Positions 54,566-63,314 of a stretch of DNA of 64,000 nucleotides are shown one piece after another. Source of the stretch: Mojavia pulchra JT2-VF2 (GTDB lineage: Bacteria; Cyanobacteriota; Cyanobacteriia; Cyanobacteriales; Nostocaceae); contig JAHHHN010000013.1 in assembly GCA_019359325.1 (NCBI GenBank), positions 62,001 through 126,000 of the forward strand, written 5' to 3'. Under the pieces are notes generated by a model, which saw only the letters and a program-made list of their open reading frames with translations, made no database searches and was not told the DNA's origin. Position numbers and translations under genes: made by a program. The stretch's first letter is position 1. Each line of letters opens with the position of its first letter.

Positions 54566-57205
54566 CTAATACTTTGCTTTTTCGTCCTGAAGAATTTCTG
54601 TAGCTTTTTCGGCACAAAGCGGTCGGTGAAACAGGTAACCTTGTACATTCTCGCAGTTGATAGATTTCAAGAATTCTAATTCCTCTGGCTTTTCTACACC
54701 TTCTGCGGTGAGCTTTAACCCCAGACTCTGCCCCAAGATCACTATCGCTTTGACAATATGAGCTGCTTTAATATCCGTCGTCAATTCTTGGATAAAAGAT
54801 TTATCGATTTTCAGATGGTGAAGCGGTAACAGCTGTAGGCGCGAAAGAGAAGAATGACCTGTACCAAAGTCATCGATAGAGAGGTAAACGCCCATCTGCT
54901 TGAGATCCTCTAGTACTTTTGTGGTGAACTCTAAATCCTCAATAGCGGTTGTTTCTGTAATTTCTAACTCTAAAAATCTTGGTTCTAAACCTGTCTCCTG
55001 CAAAATTTTGGCTAAAGTCTCCACCAGATTTGGTTGACGGAACTGTTTAAGAGAGAGATTGACAGCGATCGTGGAAAAAGGTAATCCTGCATCTTGCCAA
55101 GCTTTATTTTGGCTACAAGCTGTTCTTAGCACCCATTCTCCAATAGGGACAATCAATCCACTTTCCTCGGCGAGGGGAATAAAGACACTGGGTGCTATCA
55201 GTCCCATTTCGGGGTGTTGCCAGCGCAACAAAGCCTCCATGCCAGTAATTTTTCCCGTTGCGATATCAACCCGCGGTTGGTAATACACCATCAATTCTTG
55301 CCGTTCTAGGGCATAGCGCAAGCTCTTGTCTAATGTCAGCAGTTCAGGAGTCTTGACACTAAGCGAATGAGTGTAAAACTGATAGTTATTCCTACCTGCG
55401 TCTTTTGCATAATATAAAGCTGCATCCGCATGTTGAATTAGAGTTTCGGCATCAGGGCTTTTGTCATTAAGCAGAGCAATGCCGAGGCTGGCGCTGACAT
55501 AAAGTTCGTGCCCTTCTATCTCAAATGGATTTTCTAAGGCTTGTAGAATTCTCCGGGCTACCTGTGTTACCTCTTCAAGAGAATTTACTTGGGGCAGTAA
55601 GATGGTAAATTCATCACCCCCCCAACGAGCAACGGTGTCCCCACCTCTGAGGCAATCTCTCAATCTTTCAGCTACAGATTTTAATAAAATGTCTCCCAGT
55701 GTATGCCCTAGAGTGTCATTGATGACCTTAAAACGATCTAGGTCTAGGAACATTACAGCCAGACTGTCCTGGCTCCGAGCCGCATTAGGTAAGGCTTTAG
55801 CAAGTAACTCATTAAACAGCAGGCGATTGGGTAACCCAGTAAGCAGATCATGAAGAGCCTGGTAGCGGATTTTTTCTTCTACCTGCTGACGCTGCCAAGC
55901 GCCACTGATACTAGCAGCCATCGTTAAAAGGGTGGACTCTTCGTGCCTTGACCAATGACGCTCTTTTGAACAGTCTGCCAAACCCAGGTAACCCCAAAAC
56001 TTTTCTTCTAGGCACAGAGGTACTAGGAAGATAGATTGAATGCCATCTTGGGTAAGAACTTTTTGTTCAGAGATGGGAAATTCTTGGGTAAGTCCGCGAA
56101 TGGAGTGTCCGCAGGAGAGGGTAGTGTACCAACGCTCTAGCCCTGAAGACTGATAAGGCTGATTCTGCCAGTGATAGCGCGATGCCTCAAGTCCTAAGCG
56201 TGTCCATTCAAACCGCAGGCTTACTGCCAGTTCCCCCGTAGTAGGGTGGAGCTCGTTCTTGAAGAGGTAAGCACGATCCACCTCGGCAGCTTCACCTAGT
56301 AAAGTCAGAGCTTTCTCAATACCTGCCTCATAATTCATTTCTACCAACAAATAATTGGCGGCTTCAGCGACTGCCTGTAGCAGGCGATCGCGCTGGCGCA
56401 ACTCTGCGGCTGCTTGCTTTTGCTCTGTAATATCCCTAACAATAAAAGTTCTAATTAAATCGCTCTCAGGAAGGTAATGTACGGATTGTTCAAAAACTTC
56501 CGTGCCAACTTCTACCTCACGAACAAAAGAATTTCTCTCTCGACTCTGAATTGCACTCAACAGCCCTGCCATAATTGGGTGCTGCTTTCCGGCTTCCCTG
56601 AGTTGAGGAAACTTCGCAGATGCAGCTGGATTGAGATAAATGACTGTTCCCTGTGTATCTATTTCAATTATTGGATTCGGGATAAGTTCTGGGAACGATG
56701 CTAGCCGAGCTAGTACTGTCTCACTAGCTCCTTCAAAGTTAGAATCGGGGCTGACAAAGGTTTCAAAGGGATTGGCGGGATTAGCTTGGGCTGACAGAAA
56801 GCCAGATAAGTCTTCAACTGCACAAGATTCAGAGAAAGCTTTTTCTGACAGATTGGAGATAGCATAGTATTTAGCATGAACTTGATTGTTGCCAAAGGCA
56901 ATCATATCTCCATGTTGGAGATTGTGAGAAAAGCATTTATCGCCATTTACAAATAAGCCATTAGTACTTTTTTTCCCCTTGAAGTCACCATCAATAATCC
57001 GAAACCCATATTGCTCGGTTTCTGGAATAGTTACCCGTAATAAAATGGCATGCTGCCTCGATACTGACCGAGAACGAAGGACAATAGCGTTACTAGAATC
57101 CCGCCCCAGGGAATAAGTAGCCTCTTGAAGGGGCATAGTTCGCTGTCCTTGTAAATCTTGGATGACCAACAAGTGGCGTATTTTATCCCGTTCATTTGGT
57201 GGCAT
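54566..57205 (-). CDS. FHA-PAS-GAF-GGDEF-EAL signalling protein
   Basis: This 879-residue protein combines a phosphothreonine-binding FHA domain (about 12-115; GRDSSNAIVL, SRQHA, STNGLFVNG), a PAS domain (about 165-265), a GAF domain (about 285-435), a GGDEF domain (about 450-610) with an intact RWGGDEF motif, and an EAL domain (about 620-865) with MEALLRWQHPE and DDFGTGHSSL. It could make and degrade cyclic di-GMP; both active-site motifs look complete. The FHA domain at the N-terminus is a less usual addition and suggests control by a Ser/Thr kinase. It is cytoplasmic and not clearly linked to neighbours, except for a 50-codon frame just upstream. Confidence 0.92.
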   Translation of the reverse strand: MPPNERDKIRHLLVIQDLQGQRTMPLQEATYSLGRDSSNAIVLRSRSVSRQHAILLRVTIPETEQYGFRIIDGDFKGKKSTNGLFVNGDKCFSHNLQHGDMIAFGNNQVHAKYYAISNLSEKAFSESCAVEDLSGFLSAQANPANPFETFVSPDSNFEGASETVLARLASFPELIPNPIIEIDTQGTVIYLNPAASAKFPQLREAGKQHPIMAGLLSAIQSRERNSFVREVEVGTEVFEQSVHYLPESDLIRTFIVRDITEQKQAAAELRQRDRLLQAVAEAANYLLVEMNYEAGIEKALTLLGEAAEVDRAYLFKNELHPTTGELAVSLRFEWTRLGLEASRYHWQNQPYQSSGLERWYTTLSCGHSIRGLTQEFPISEQKVLTQDGIQSIFLVPLCLEEKFWGYLGLADCSKERHWSRHEESTLLTMAASISGAWQRQQVEEKIRYQALHDLLTGLPNRLLFNELLAKALPNAARSQDSLAVMFLDLDRFKVINDTLGHTLGDILLKSVAERLRDCLRGGDTVARWGGDEFTILLPQVNSLEEVTQVARRILQALENPFEIEGHELYVSASLGIALLNDKSPDAETLIQHADAALYYAKDAGRNNYQFYTHSLSVKTPELLTLDKSLRYALERQELMVYYQPRVDIATGKITGMEALLRWQHPEMGLIAPSVFIPLAEESGLIVPIGEWVLRTACSQNKAWQDAGLPFSTIAVNLSLKQFRQPNLVETLAKILQETGLEPRFLELEITETTAIEDLEFTTKVLEDLKQMGVYLSIDDFGTGHSSLSRLQLLPLHHLKIDKSFIQELTTDIKAAHIVKAIVILGQSLGLKLTAEGVEKPEELEFLKSINCENVQGYLFHRPLCAEKATEILQDEKAKY

Positions 57206-57251
57206 GCTTCTTCCTCACATTCTCATGTCTTTGGGTTTTCTTTGGAAAATA

Positions 57252-57404
57252 CTAATCTAATAAGTCCTGAGTTCGCATTTTAATTTCTTCGAGAAACTGA
57301 TAACTTGCATCATTCTCAATAACCATAGGATGGGTACTGTCCACAACGTAAAAATAAGGGTTTGAGCAAAAGGTAGGTAGTGCCGAGCCTACAAAAATTG
57401 CCAT
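57252..57404 (-). CDS. Possible 50-residue protein upstream of the GGDEF-EAL gene
   Basis: An ATG-initiated frame of 50 codons reads MAIFVGSALPTFCSNPYFYV, then VVDSTHPMVIENDASYQFLE with an acidic, helix-like end (EEIKMRTQDLLD). The composition is protein-like. It ends 46 bases before the signalling gene on the same strand, so it could be co-transcribed, or be the end of a decayed gene whose start is lost. No ribosome-binding site is evident. Confidence 0.3.
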   Translation of the reverse strand: MAIFVGSALPTFCSNPYFYVVDSTHPMVIENDASYQFLEEIKMRTQDLLD

Positions 57405-58562
57405 AAAGCAACTGGTGTAAGATATGAGCTAAAGCTACTCAATCAACTTGATCAGTTCAGTATTGATGGGAGGATAGCTGGCAGTTATTCCAAGGATTAA
57501 GCGTCTGGAACGAAATGCCCAGTTATATAGCCAGTTTTCCCAATGGGAGTTCTAGCAGTTTTCCCAATTCTCTAATAAGATTGGATAATTTAACCTAACG
57601 GTAACAGTCCTCAACTTTTTTCTATATTCACTACCCAGAATAAAATTAAAATCCTCAGATCATATATGGTAAATTTGCGGATTTTTTTAAGTTTTAGGAA
57701 ATTACAACAACAAAAAACTTTATTAGCGAGTAAATCAGGATGACACTTGATAATTCTTACATTATAATTACAAGAAAAACTATTTTATTTTTGTTATAAA
57801 TTCAAACATATATTCTAATTATTATTTTAAATTATATTAATTATGTCTGATTGAGGGAAGGTTGGAAAAAAGCTTTTAAAACCTCTTTTGTGGCTACAGA
57901 TGCTCAAACTCTTCAAACTGATACGGTCTGTAGCTGTTAGCTTCGCAAAAATGTTAAATGTATTTGCTGCTGACAAACTCTTTAGGATTTAGCTACGTTA
58001 GTTGCCCAGTATTTTACCAACCCTACTGGTTTAGAAAGTAAAGTTTAATTGCAAGAAAAATACGCTTCCATTCAATAGTGTTAATTTATTAATTGAAGCT
58101 ACAAAGCTTCCCTGGCAGATCCAACAGCCAAAGTCCAAAGGTTAAACTAAGTTAAGAGGTGAAAAAGCTGTTTCAACATCTGTCTCGACATCTAACAATA
58201 ACACCCAAATCGAACGCTTGCATTTCCTCAAACTAGAATTTAAGAGGGGGCAATGTGACTGATGGATGAATGACATTAAAAATCTAAATTCAATCAGTAT
58301 AACCCTAAATAATAGTCATGAAAAAGAGGAAATAAGTAAGCTAATAGGAATTTGGGTGTTGTTGTTTTAAATATTGTTTAACTGATGCGAAAATTTGATA
58401 ATTTATTGTTGGCGATCGCACTCTTCATTGGCAACTAATATTATTCAATATTTAACATAACCCAATAGTTGAGTATTCCTGTTTTCATATAGCCTATTGA
58501 AAAAGGCAGAACTGAAAAGCGTTCTGCCCTTTTTGCTAAGAAGATGTAGGAGTATTTACAGA
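57405..58562. other. Intergenic region, about 1.15 kb, AT-rich
   Basis: No supported gene. Around 57860-58050 plus-strand words such as KAFKTSFVATDAQTLQT and DLATLVAQYFTNPTGLESKV read in different frames with stops between, so a decayed gene is possible. The minus-strand terminator at 58500-58534 lies near the end. Confidence 0.4.
58500..58534 (-). terminator. Intrinsic terminator of the Mn-catalase gene
   Basis: AAAAAGGCAGAAC (58500-58512) pairs with GTTCTGCCCTTTTT (58521-58534) with one bulged C; on the minus strand the hairpin ends in a T-run. It starts about 30 bases after the catalase stop codon. Confidence 0.85.
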
Positions 58563-59510
58563 TTAAACATCTTTGCTTTCAATCCTGACAGACTCAACTA
58601 GAGGAGGTGCGCTACCACCATTACCCGCTTGTTTCTGTGCCTGTGGAGTTTTGAGCGTACCATGCAATCTTGGATCAGGCTGTGGTGGTTCTGGTTCTGG
58701 GCCTAATGGTTGGGGTTTTGCAACATACTCAAACTCTCCTTTACCATCCATTGAGGGGCCTTTTGCCCAACGACCTTCAGAACTTTCAGTACCTTCAGAG
58801 TGGTTCCAGAACTGATAGGAAACCTCGCGTTTTTCCAATTCTAATGGGAAGGAGCTGGGAACTGGAGTGCTATCCAGTCCAGAACTTTCTATGTCTTCGA
58901 TGGCCGCTAACCACTGGTTTTGATGCATGGTGTCACGGGCAATTAAGAAGCTTAAAGTATCTTTCACGCCTGGGTCGTCGCTCATTTCATACAAACGTAT
59001 TGCTTGTAAACGTCCCTGAGATTCAGCATGGAGATTAGACCGGAAATCTGCCAATAGGTTACCGCTAGAGGCGATAAAGCGACCGTTCCAGGGATAGCCA
59101 ACACTGTCAGCTGGCTGGGCACCTAAACCAGTGACAATGGTATGCTGGGGGTTCATAGCAGCCGCAATTACATCTGTAATTACATCCCGTGGGTTAGAAC
59201 CACCCATAACAGCGCCCACAAGTGGATCGCCCGCACCTTGTTCTTGTAGTTTGAGCGGTGCTTTATCCAGCAGATGAGCAATCAAGGTGGAGAGAATCTC
59301 AATATGCCCAATTTCCTCAGTACCTGTGTCTAGCAGCATATCCCGATACTTGGCAGGCCCGCGACTATTCCAGCCCTGAAATAGATACTGCATCATCACG
59401 GTCATTTCCCCAAACACACCACCGATAAGTTCCTGAACCTTCTTGGCGTAGATTGGATCTGGTCGTTGTGGTGGTGTGTAATACTGCAATTTCTTGGTGT
59501 GATAAAACAT
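58563..59510 (-). CDS. Manganese (non-haem) catalase
   Basis: This di-manganese catalase removes hydrogen peroxide. The 315-residue protein from ATG 59510 (AGGAAG seven bases upstream) has the four-helix ligand pattern: GGVFGEMTVMMQYL (Glu), TGTEEIGHIEIL (Glu and His), NLHAESQGRL (Glu) and ARDTMHQNQWL (His), the ligands of the dinuclear site. The C-terminal 80 residues are Pro/Gly/Glu-rich and extended (LGPEPEPPQPDP), as in cyanobacterial enzymes. The longer frame to 59552 adds an unlikely N-terminus. It ends at a terminator. Context (cupin and dehydrogenases upstream on the same strand) suggests a stress-response cluster. Confidence 0.92.
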   Translation of the reverse strand: MFYHTKKLQYYTPPQRPDPIYAKKVQELIGGVFGEMTVMMQYLFQGWNSRGPAKYRDMLLDTGTEEIGHIEILSTLIAHLLDKAPLKLQEQGAGDPLVGAVMGGSNPRDVITDVIAAAMNPQHTIVTGLGAQPADSVGYPWNGRFIASSGNLLADFRSNLHAESQGRLQAIRLYEMSDDPGVKDTLSFLIARDTMHQNQWLAAIEDIESSGLDSTPVPSSFPLELEKREVSYQFWNHSEGTESSEGRWAKGPSMDGKGEFEYVAKPQPLGPEPEPPQPDPRLHGTLKTPQAQKQAGNGGSAPPLVESVRIESKDV

Positions 59511-59674
59511 GATGCTTCCTAATTGATGAAATATTGCAATGGCACAAATCACATATTTTTGTTGCCTTTGTTTACTAGGAAACTAATTAAAACTTTCATC
59601 TACATCAGCCATGAGTCAGAGAAAATTGGTATAAATTTTTAGGGAAATTTAGAACCACAGATACACACAAATAA

Positions 59675-59705
59675 ACACCGATAAATATAGCCAATTTATC
59701 GGTGT
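59675..59705. repeat. Dispersed 'accgataaat' hairpin
   Basis: ACACCGATAAAT (59675-59686) pairs with ATTTATCGGTGT (59694-59705) around a 7-base loop. Preceded by 'gaaccacagata', it matches the repeat at 26004-26057 in words. It lies between cupin and catalase genes and could act as a transcript-end hairpin. Confidence 0.65.
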
Positions 59706-59740
59706 ATTGCTGTGTTGATTGAAAATTTTATTCTTAAAGT

Positions 59741-60082
59741 TTAATTCTCATCACGACCATGAACTTGAGCAGGCGGACTAGTTGCCTCAACTGCGGTAAA
59801 CGGTTCTAAAATCTTGTACGTATGGTTTGCTCCTTTGGGCACAACCCAAGAATTTCCAGGTTCTAACAAAATAGTTTGCCCTTCGATATGTAACTCAGCA
59901 CGACCATTAATTACATAACCAACTGTTTCATAGTCGCGTGCAACTGGCTGTTTGTCTTCATTGGGTTGTTCATCTTCCCAAAGACGCATAGCAACAGATT
60001 TGCCAGAGGCAAGATACTTCTGGCCGAGTTTACCTTTAGGGGAATAGGTAGAGTCTACTTTTTTAACGCTGGTGTCACTCAT
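59741..60082 (-). CDS. Small cupin-domain protein
   Basis: This 113-residue single-domain cupin has a beta-barrel core with motif 1 near DYETVGYVINGRAELHIEG (about 50-68) and motif 2 near LEPGNSWVVPKGANHTYKI (about 73-91). The metal-binding His of motif 2 is present, while the usual first-motif His pair is replaced (YETVGYV), so metal binding may be weak. The enzyme or sensor function is unknown. The stop is at 59741 and the start lies 15 bases after the stop of the zinc-dependent dehydrogenase gene upstream, so they are co-transcribed. Confidence 0.85.
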   Translation of the reverse strand: MSDTSVKKVDSTYSPKGKLGQKYLASGKSVAMRLWEDEQPNEDKQPVARDYETVGYVINGRAELHIEGQTILLEPGNSWVVPKGANHTYKILEPFTAVEATSPPAQVHGRDEN

Positions 60083-60097
60083 AGTTCAAGAATTTCC

Positions 60098-61267
60098 TTA
60101 TGGTTTGAGTACAACTTTGATGCAGTTATCTTGCTTGTGCTTGAAAATTTCGTAGGCGTGGGGTGCTTGTTCTAGAGGTAGGCGGTGGGTGATAACAAAG
60201 GTTGGATCGATTTCGCCTTTTTGGATATGTTCTAACAATGGTTTTAAATACCTGTGGACGTGTGTTTGTCCCATTTTGAAAGTTAGGCCCTTGTTCATGG
60301 CCGCACCCATAGGTATTTTGTCCAAAAAGCCACCATAGACTCCTGCAATAGAGACGTGACCGGCTTTAGCACAAGAGACAATGACTTGTCGTAATGCTGT
60401 GGGGCGGTCTGTTTCTAGGCGCACTGCTTGCTTAACTCGGTCATACACCGCCATAGCATCTGTACCGTGCGCTTCCATCCCCACTGCATCAATACAAGCA
60501 TCAGGGCCACGACCACCAGTCATTTCTTTGAGTGCTTCACCTACATCTACTTCTTCGTAGTTAAGAACTTCAGCTTTGCCGTAATCTTTAGCCATTTGTA
60601 GGCGTTCGGGGATGCGGTCAAAGGCGATAACACGTTCTGCACCTAATAAATAAGCGCTTTTGATTGCAAATTGCCCGACCGGGCCACAACCCCAGACCGC
60701 AACGATATCACCGGGTTTGATGTGGCAGTTCTCCGCTGCCATGTAGCCTGTAGGGAAAATGTCGGTTAAAAATAAGACTTGTTCATCCGTTAAACCATCG
60801 GGAATTTTGAACAAGCCGACATCGGCAAAAGGTACTCTGGCATACTCTGCTTGCCCACCAGCGTAACCACCCAATAAGTGCGAGTAGCCAAATAAACCTG
60901 CTGGTGAATAGCCCATTTGCTTTTCTGCTAACCAAGCATTGGGGTTAGAGTTATCGCACAAAGACCACAAATCGCGCTGGCAGAAGAAACAAGAACCACA
61001 AGAGATAGTGAAGGGAACAACTACGCGATCGCCTACCTTTACGTGTTTTACAGCACTGCCAAGTTCAACGACTTCCCCCATAAACTCATGACCAAGGATG
61101 TCGCCTTTTTGCATTGTGGGAATGTAGCCGTCGTAAAGATGCAAATCAGACCCACAGATTGCTGTTGAAGTAATTTTGATAATCGCATCACGCGGGTTAA
61201 TCAGTTTGGGGTCAGGAACCGTGTCCACCCGCACATCGTTGGCTCCATGCCAGCAAACTGCTTTCAT
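60098..61267 (-). CDS. Zinc-dependent alcohol dehydrogenase (formaldehyde-dehydrogenase-like)
   Basis: This 389-residue medium-chain dehydrogenase has the catalytic zinc ligands AICGSDLH (about 37-44), GHEFMGEV (about 60-67) and a structural zinc Cys cluster in [15 protein letters not shown] (about 92-106). The Rossmann motif is [11 protein letters not shown] (about 188-198), then FDRIPERL. It belongs to the glutathione-independent formaldehyde-dehydrogenase-like subgroup of zinc MDRs. The native substrate is unknown. It is followed by the cupin gene after 15 bases. A paralog is at 62087-63256, with a small exported protein between. Confidence 0.9.
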   Translation of the reverse strand: MKAVCWHGANDVRVDTVPDPKLINPRDAIIKITSTAICGSDLHLYDGYIPTMQKGDILGHEFMGEVVELGSAVKHVKVGDRVVVPFTISCGSCFFCQRDLWSLCDNSNPNAWLAEKQMGYSPAGLFGYSHLLGGYAGGQAEYARVPFADVGLFKIPDGLTDEQVLFLTDIFPTGYMAAENCHIKPGDIVAVWGCGPVGQFAIKSAYLLGAERVIAFDRIPERLQMAKDYGKAEVLNYEEVDVGEALKEMTGGRGPDACIDAVGMEAHGTDAMAVYDRVKQAVRLETDRPTALRQVIVSCAKAGHVSIAGVYGGFLDKIPMGAAMNKGLTFKMGQTHVHRYLKPLLEHIQKGEIDPTFVITHRLPLEQAPHAYEIFKHKQDNCIKVVLKP

Positions 61268-61336
61268 AGTTATTAATCCTTAGACTTTAAACATTATTTG
61301 GTTTGCCAGACTTAATTTCCTGATTACTTCTAATTA

Positions 61337-61360
61337 AGAGACGCGATTAATCGCGTCTCT
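61337..61360. repeat. Perfect 24-base palindrome
   Basis: The centre reads AGAGACGCGATTAATCGCGT continued by CTCT; it is fully self-complementary. It is a dispersed cyanobacterial intergenic element, related to the 'agacgtt' hairpin at 43660. It lies between the first dehydrogenase gene and the small exported protein gene. Confidence 0.8.
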
Positions 61361-61460
61361 CTACAATTAATCAAGATATTGCCGACAATTAATTGTCATT
61401 CAATGTTTCATGGTTTCTACACCTGTCATGCTATCTTCTAGCTTCATCTTGGTAGTAACC

Positions 61461-62033
61461 TTATCTATTTGCACCGCTGGGATTGACGACTTCTCCTACT
61501 TTGCTTTTTACTGACTGTATAAACTCTTTTGTAGCTCGAGGAGTTTCTTCATCCAAATTTAGCTTTTCGCGCACATTGTTAGCAGTTTGTTTCAGATTAT
61601 TTTGGGCATTCTCAACCTGGTTATCATTCCTGATACTTTGATTGCCTTCATAGTCAGGAGTGCCTTTATAGTAAATACCCTCTGGTGATTTGACTGTATT
61701 ACCAATATTGCCACTATTACCACTGTTGCCAGTATTGCTAGAAAACTGGCGATCGCTATCAAAATTGCGTCTGGGATTATTGTCAGTATTTGGGTTTAGA
61801 TTATCTAAGGCTTTTTCAAACAAATTCTTGTCATTGCTGACGTTACCACTGTTGCCACTATTATCGGGTGTTCCTTTGTAATAGATACCTTCTGGTGATC
61901 TCACGTCGGCTTGTGCCAATATTCCATTATTATAGCCGAAAGCTTGTATTCCCAAAAACGCCAAACCGAGCAGGAAAACTACCGTAATCCGGCGCACAAT
62001 TACATTTTGTATCCAAGAAAATACACGTGTCAT
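61461..62033 (-). CDS. Exported protein with two SPEGIYYKGTPD motifs
   Basis: This 190-residue protein starts at ATG 62033 with a GAGG ribosome-binding site. It has an N-terminal signal/anchor segment (about 12-38, VRRITVVFLLGLAFLGIQAFG). The mature part is low complexity. The motif SPEGIYYKGTPD occurs twice (about residues 46-57 and 117-128), separated by Asn/Ser/Gly-rich linkers (NSGNSGN, SSNTGNSGNSGNIGN). The C-terminal third (about 135-185) is charged and helical (ENAQNNLKQTANNVREKLN, SVKSKVGEVV), reminiscent of small stress or LEA-like proteins. It is sandwiched between two paralogous dehydrogenases on the same strand; function unknown. Confidence 0.78.
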   Translation of the reverse strand: MTRVFSWIQNVIVRRITVVFLLGLAFLGIQAFGYNNGILAQADVRSPEGIYYKGTPDNSGNSGNVSNDKNLFEKALDNLNPNTDNNPRRNFDSDRQFSSNTGNSGNSGNIGNTVKSPEGIYYKGTPDYEGNQSIRNDNQVENAQNNLKQTANNVREKLNLDEETPRATKEFIQSVKSKVGEVVNPSGANR

Positions 62034-62086
62034 AGATATCCTCTGTTGTATTTCAATGTGTGTGTTGTTAATAGCTATGAGCTATT

Positions 62087-63256
62087 TCAGGGTTTAAGAA
62101 CAACTTTGATGCAGTTGTCTTTTTTCTGTTGAAAGATGTGGTAGCCGTGGGGCGCTTGTTCTAGGGGTAATTGATGGGTGACAACGAAGGATGGATCGAG
62201 TTTGCCATCCAAAACTAGTTGTAGTAACAAATGCATATATTTCTGCCCGTGCATTTGTCCCATTCTGAAGGTTAGCCCTTTGTTAAAGGCTGCACCCAAG
62301 GGTATTTTGTCTACGAAGCCACCGTAAACACCCATAATTGAAAGAGTGCCACCTTTACGTGCAGCCACCATCATCTGCCGTAGTACATGGGGACGGTCAG
62401 TTTCTAATCTCAGCTTTTGTTTTGTCTGATCGTAGAAGTCTTCTAGACCGACACCATGTGCTTCTAAACCCACCGCATCAATGCAAGCATCGGGGCCACG
62501 GCCACCAGTCATCTCTTTCAACGCTTCGCCAGCATCAACTTCTTCGTAGTTGATTGTTTCTGCTTTGGCAAACTTTCTCGCCATTTCCAGACGTTCAGGA
62601 AAGCGGTCAATGGCAATTACTTTCTCTGCACCCATCATGTAGGCGCTAATCATGGCAAATTGTCCGACAGCCCCACAACCCCAAACTGCTACAGTATCAC
62701 CTGGTTGAATATTGCATAATTCAGCCCCCATATAGCCGGTGGGAATAGCATCGGAGATGAATAGCAGCATCTCATCCGACAAGTCATGAGGAACTTTAAC
62801 GACACCCACATCTGCAAAAGGTACACGCACATATTCTGCTTGTGCGCCTGCATAACCACCCAAGAGGTGGGAGTAGCCATAAATTGCTGAGGTGATATTG
62901 CCGTATAATTTTTCTTCTATCCAACTGTTGGGATTGGAATTATCGCACAGCGACCACATATCACGCTGGCAATAATTGCAGTGACCACAGCCAATTGTAG
63001 AAGGAACAACGACGCGATCGCCTACTTTTAGATTGTTGACTCCTCTACCTACTTCTACCACTTCCCCCATAAATTCGTGACCAATAATGTCACCTTGTTG
63101 GACTGTGGGGATATAGCCACCGTAGATATGTAGATCTGAGCCACATATTGCCGTGGAAGTAATTTTGATAATAGCGTCACGAGGGTTGAGAATTTTCGGA
63201 TCTGGCACCGTCTCTACCCGGACATCATTAGCACCGTACCAGCAGACAGCTTTCAT
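62087..63256 (-). CDS. Zinc-dependent alcohol dehydrogenase, paralog of the 60098 gene
   Basis: This 389-residue medium-chain zinc dehydrogenase is closely similar to the copy at 60098-61267. Zinc ligands are in [12 protein letters not shown] and GHEFMGEV, the structural cluster in [15 protein letters not shown], and the cofactor motif in [12 protein letters not shown] use ATG 63256 ([15 protein letters not shown]), which matches the paralog start; the upstream in-frame start at 63283 would run through heptamer repeats. The internal residue differences (Tyr, Asn-rich loop at about 110-130) suggest a shifted substrate. The gap to the SRPBCC gene upstream is filled by tandem heptamers. Confidence 0.9.
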   Translation of the reverse strand: MKAVCWYGANDVRVETVPDPKILNPRDAIIKITSTAICGSDLHIYGGYIPTVQQGDIIGHEFMGEVVEVGRGVNNLKVGDRVVVPSTIGCGHCNYCQRDMWSLCDNSNPNSWIEEKLYGNITSAIYGYSHLLGGYAGAQAEYVRVPFADVGVVKVPHDLSDEMLLFISDAIPTGYMGAELCNIQPGDTVAVWGCGAVGQFAMISAYMMGAEKVIAIDRFPERLEMARKFAKAETINYEEVDAGEALKEMTGGRGPDACIDAVGLEAHGVGLEDFYDQTKQKLRLETDRPHVLRQMMVAARKGGTLSIMGVYGGFVDKIPLGAAFNKGLTFRMGQMHGQKYMHLLLQLVLDGKLDPSFVVTHQLPLEQAPHGYHIFQQKKDNCIKVVLKP

Positions 63257-63261
63257 AATTA

Positions 63262-63296
63262 TTAGTCCATAGTCATTAGTCATTAGTCATTAGTCA
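63262..63296. repeat. Short tandem heptamer repeat
   Basis: Five consecutive 7-base units cover 63262-63296: TTAGTCC, ATAGTCA, then three copies of TTAGTCA. Heptamer tandem repeats (STRR) are a hallmark of heterocystous cyanobacteria. It fills most of the gap between the dehydrogenase and SRPBCC genes. Confidence 0.85.
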
Positions 63297-63314
63297 AGAA
63301 CACAAAACTAATAA

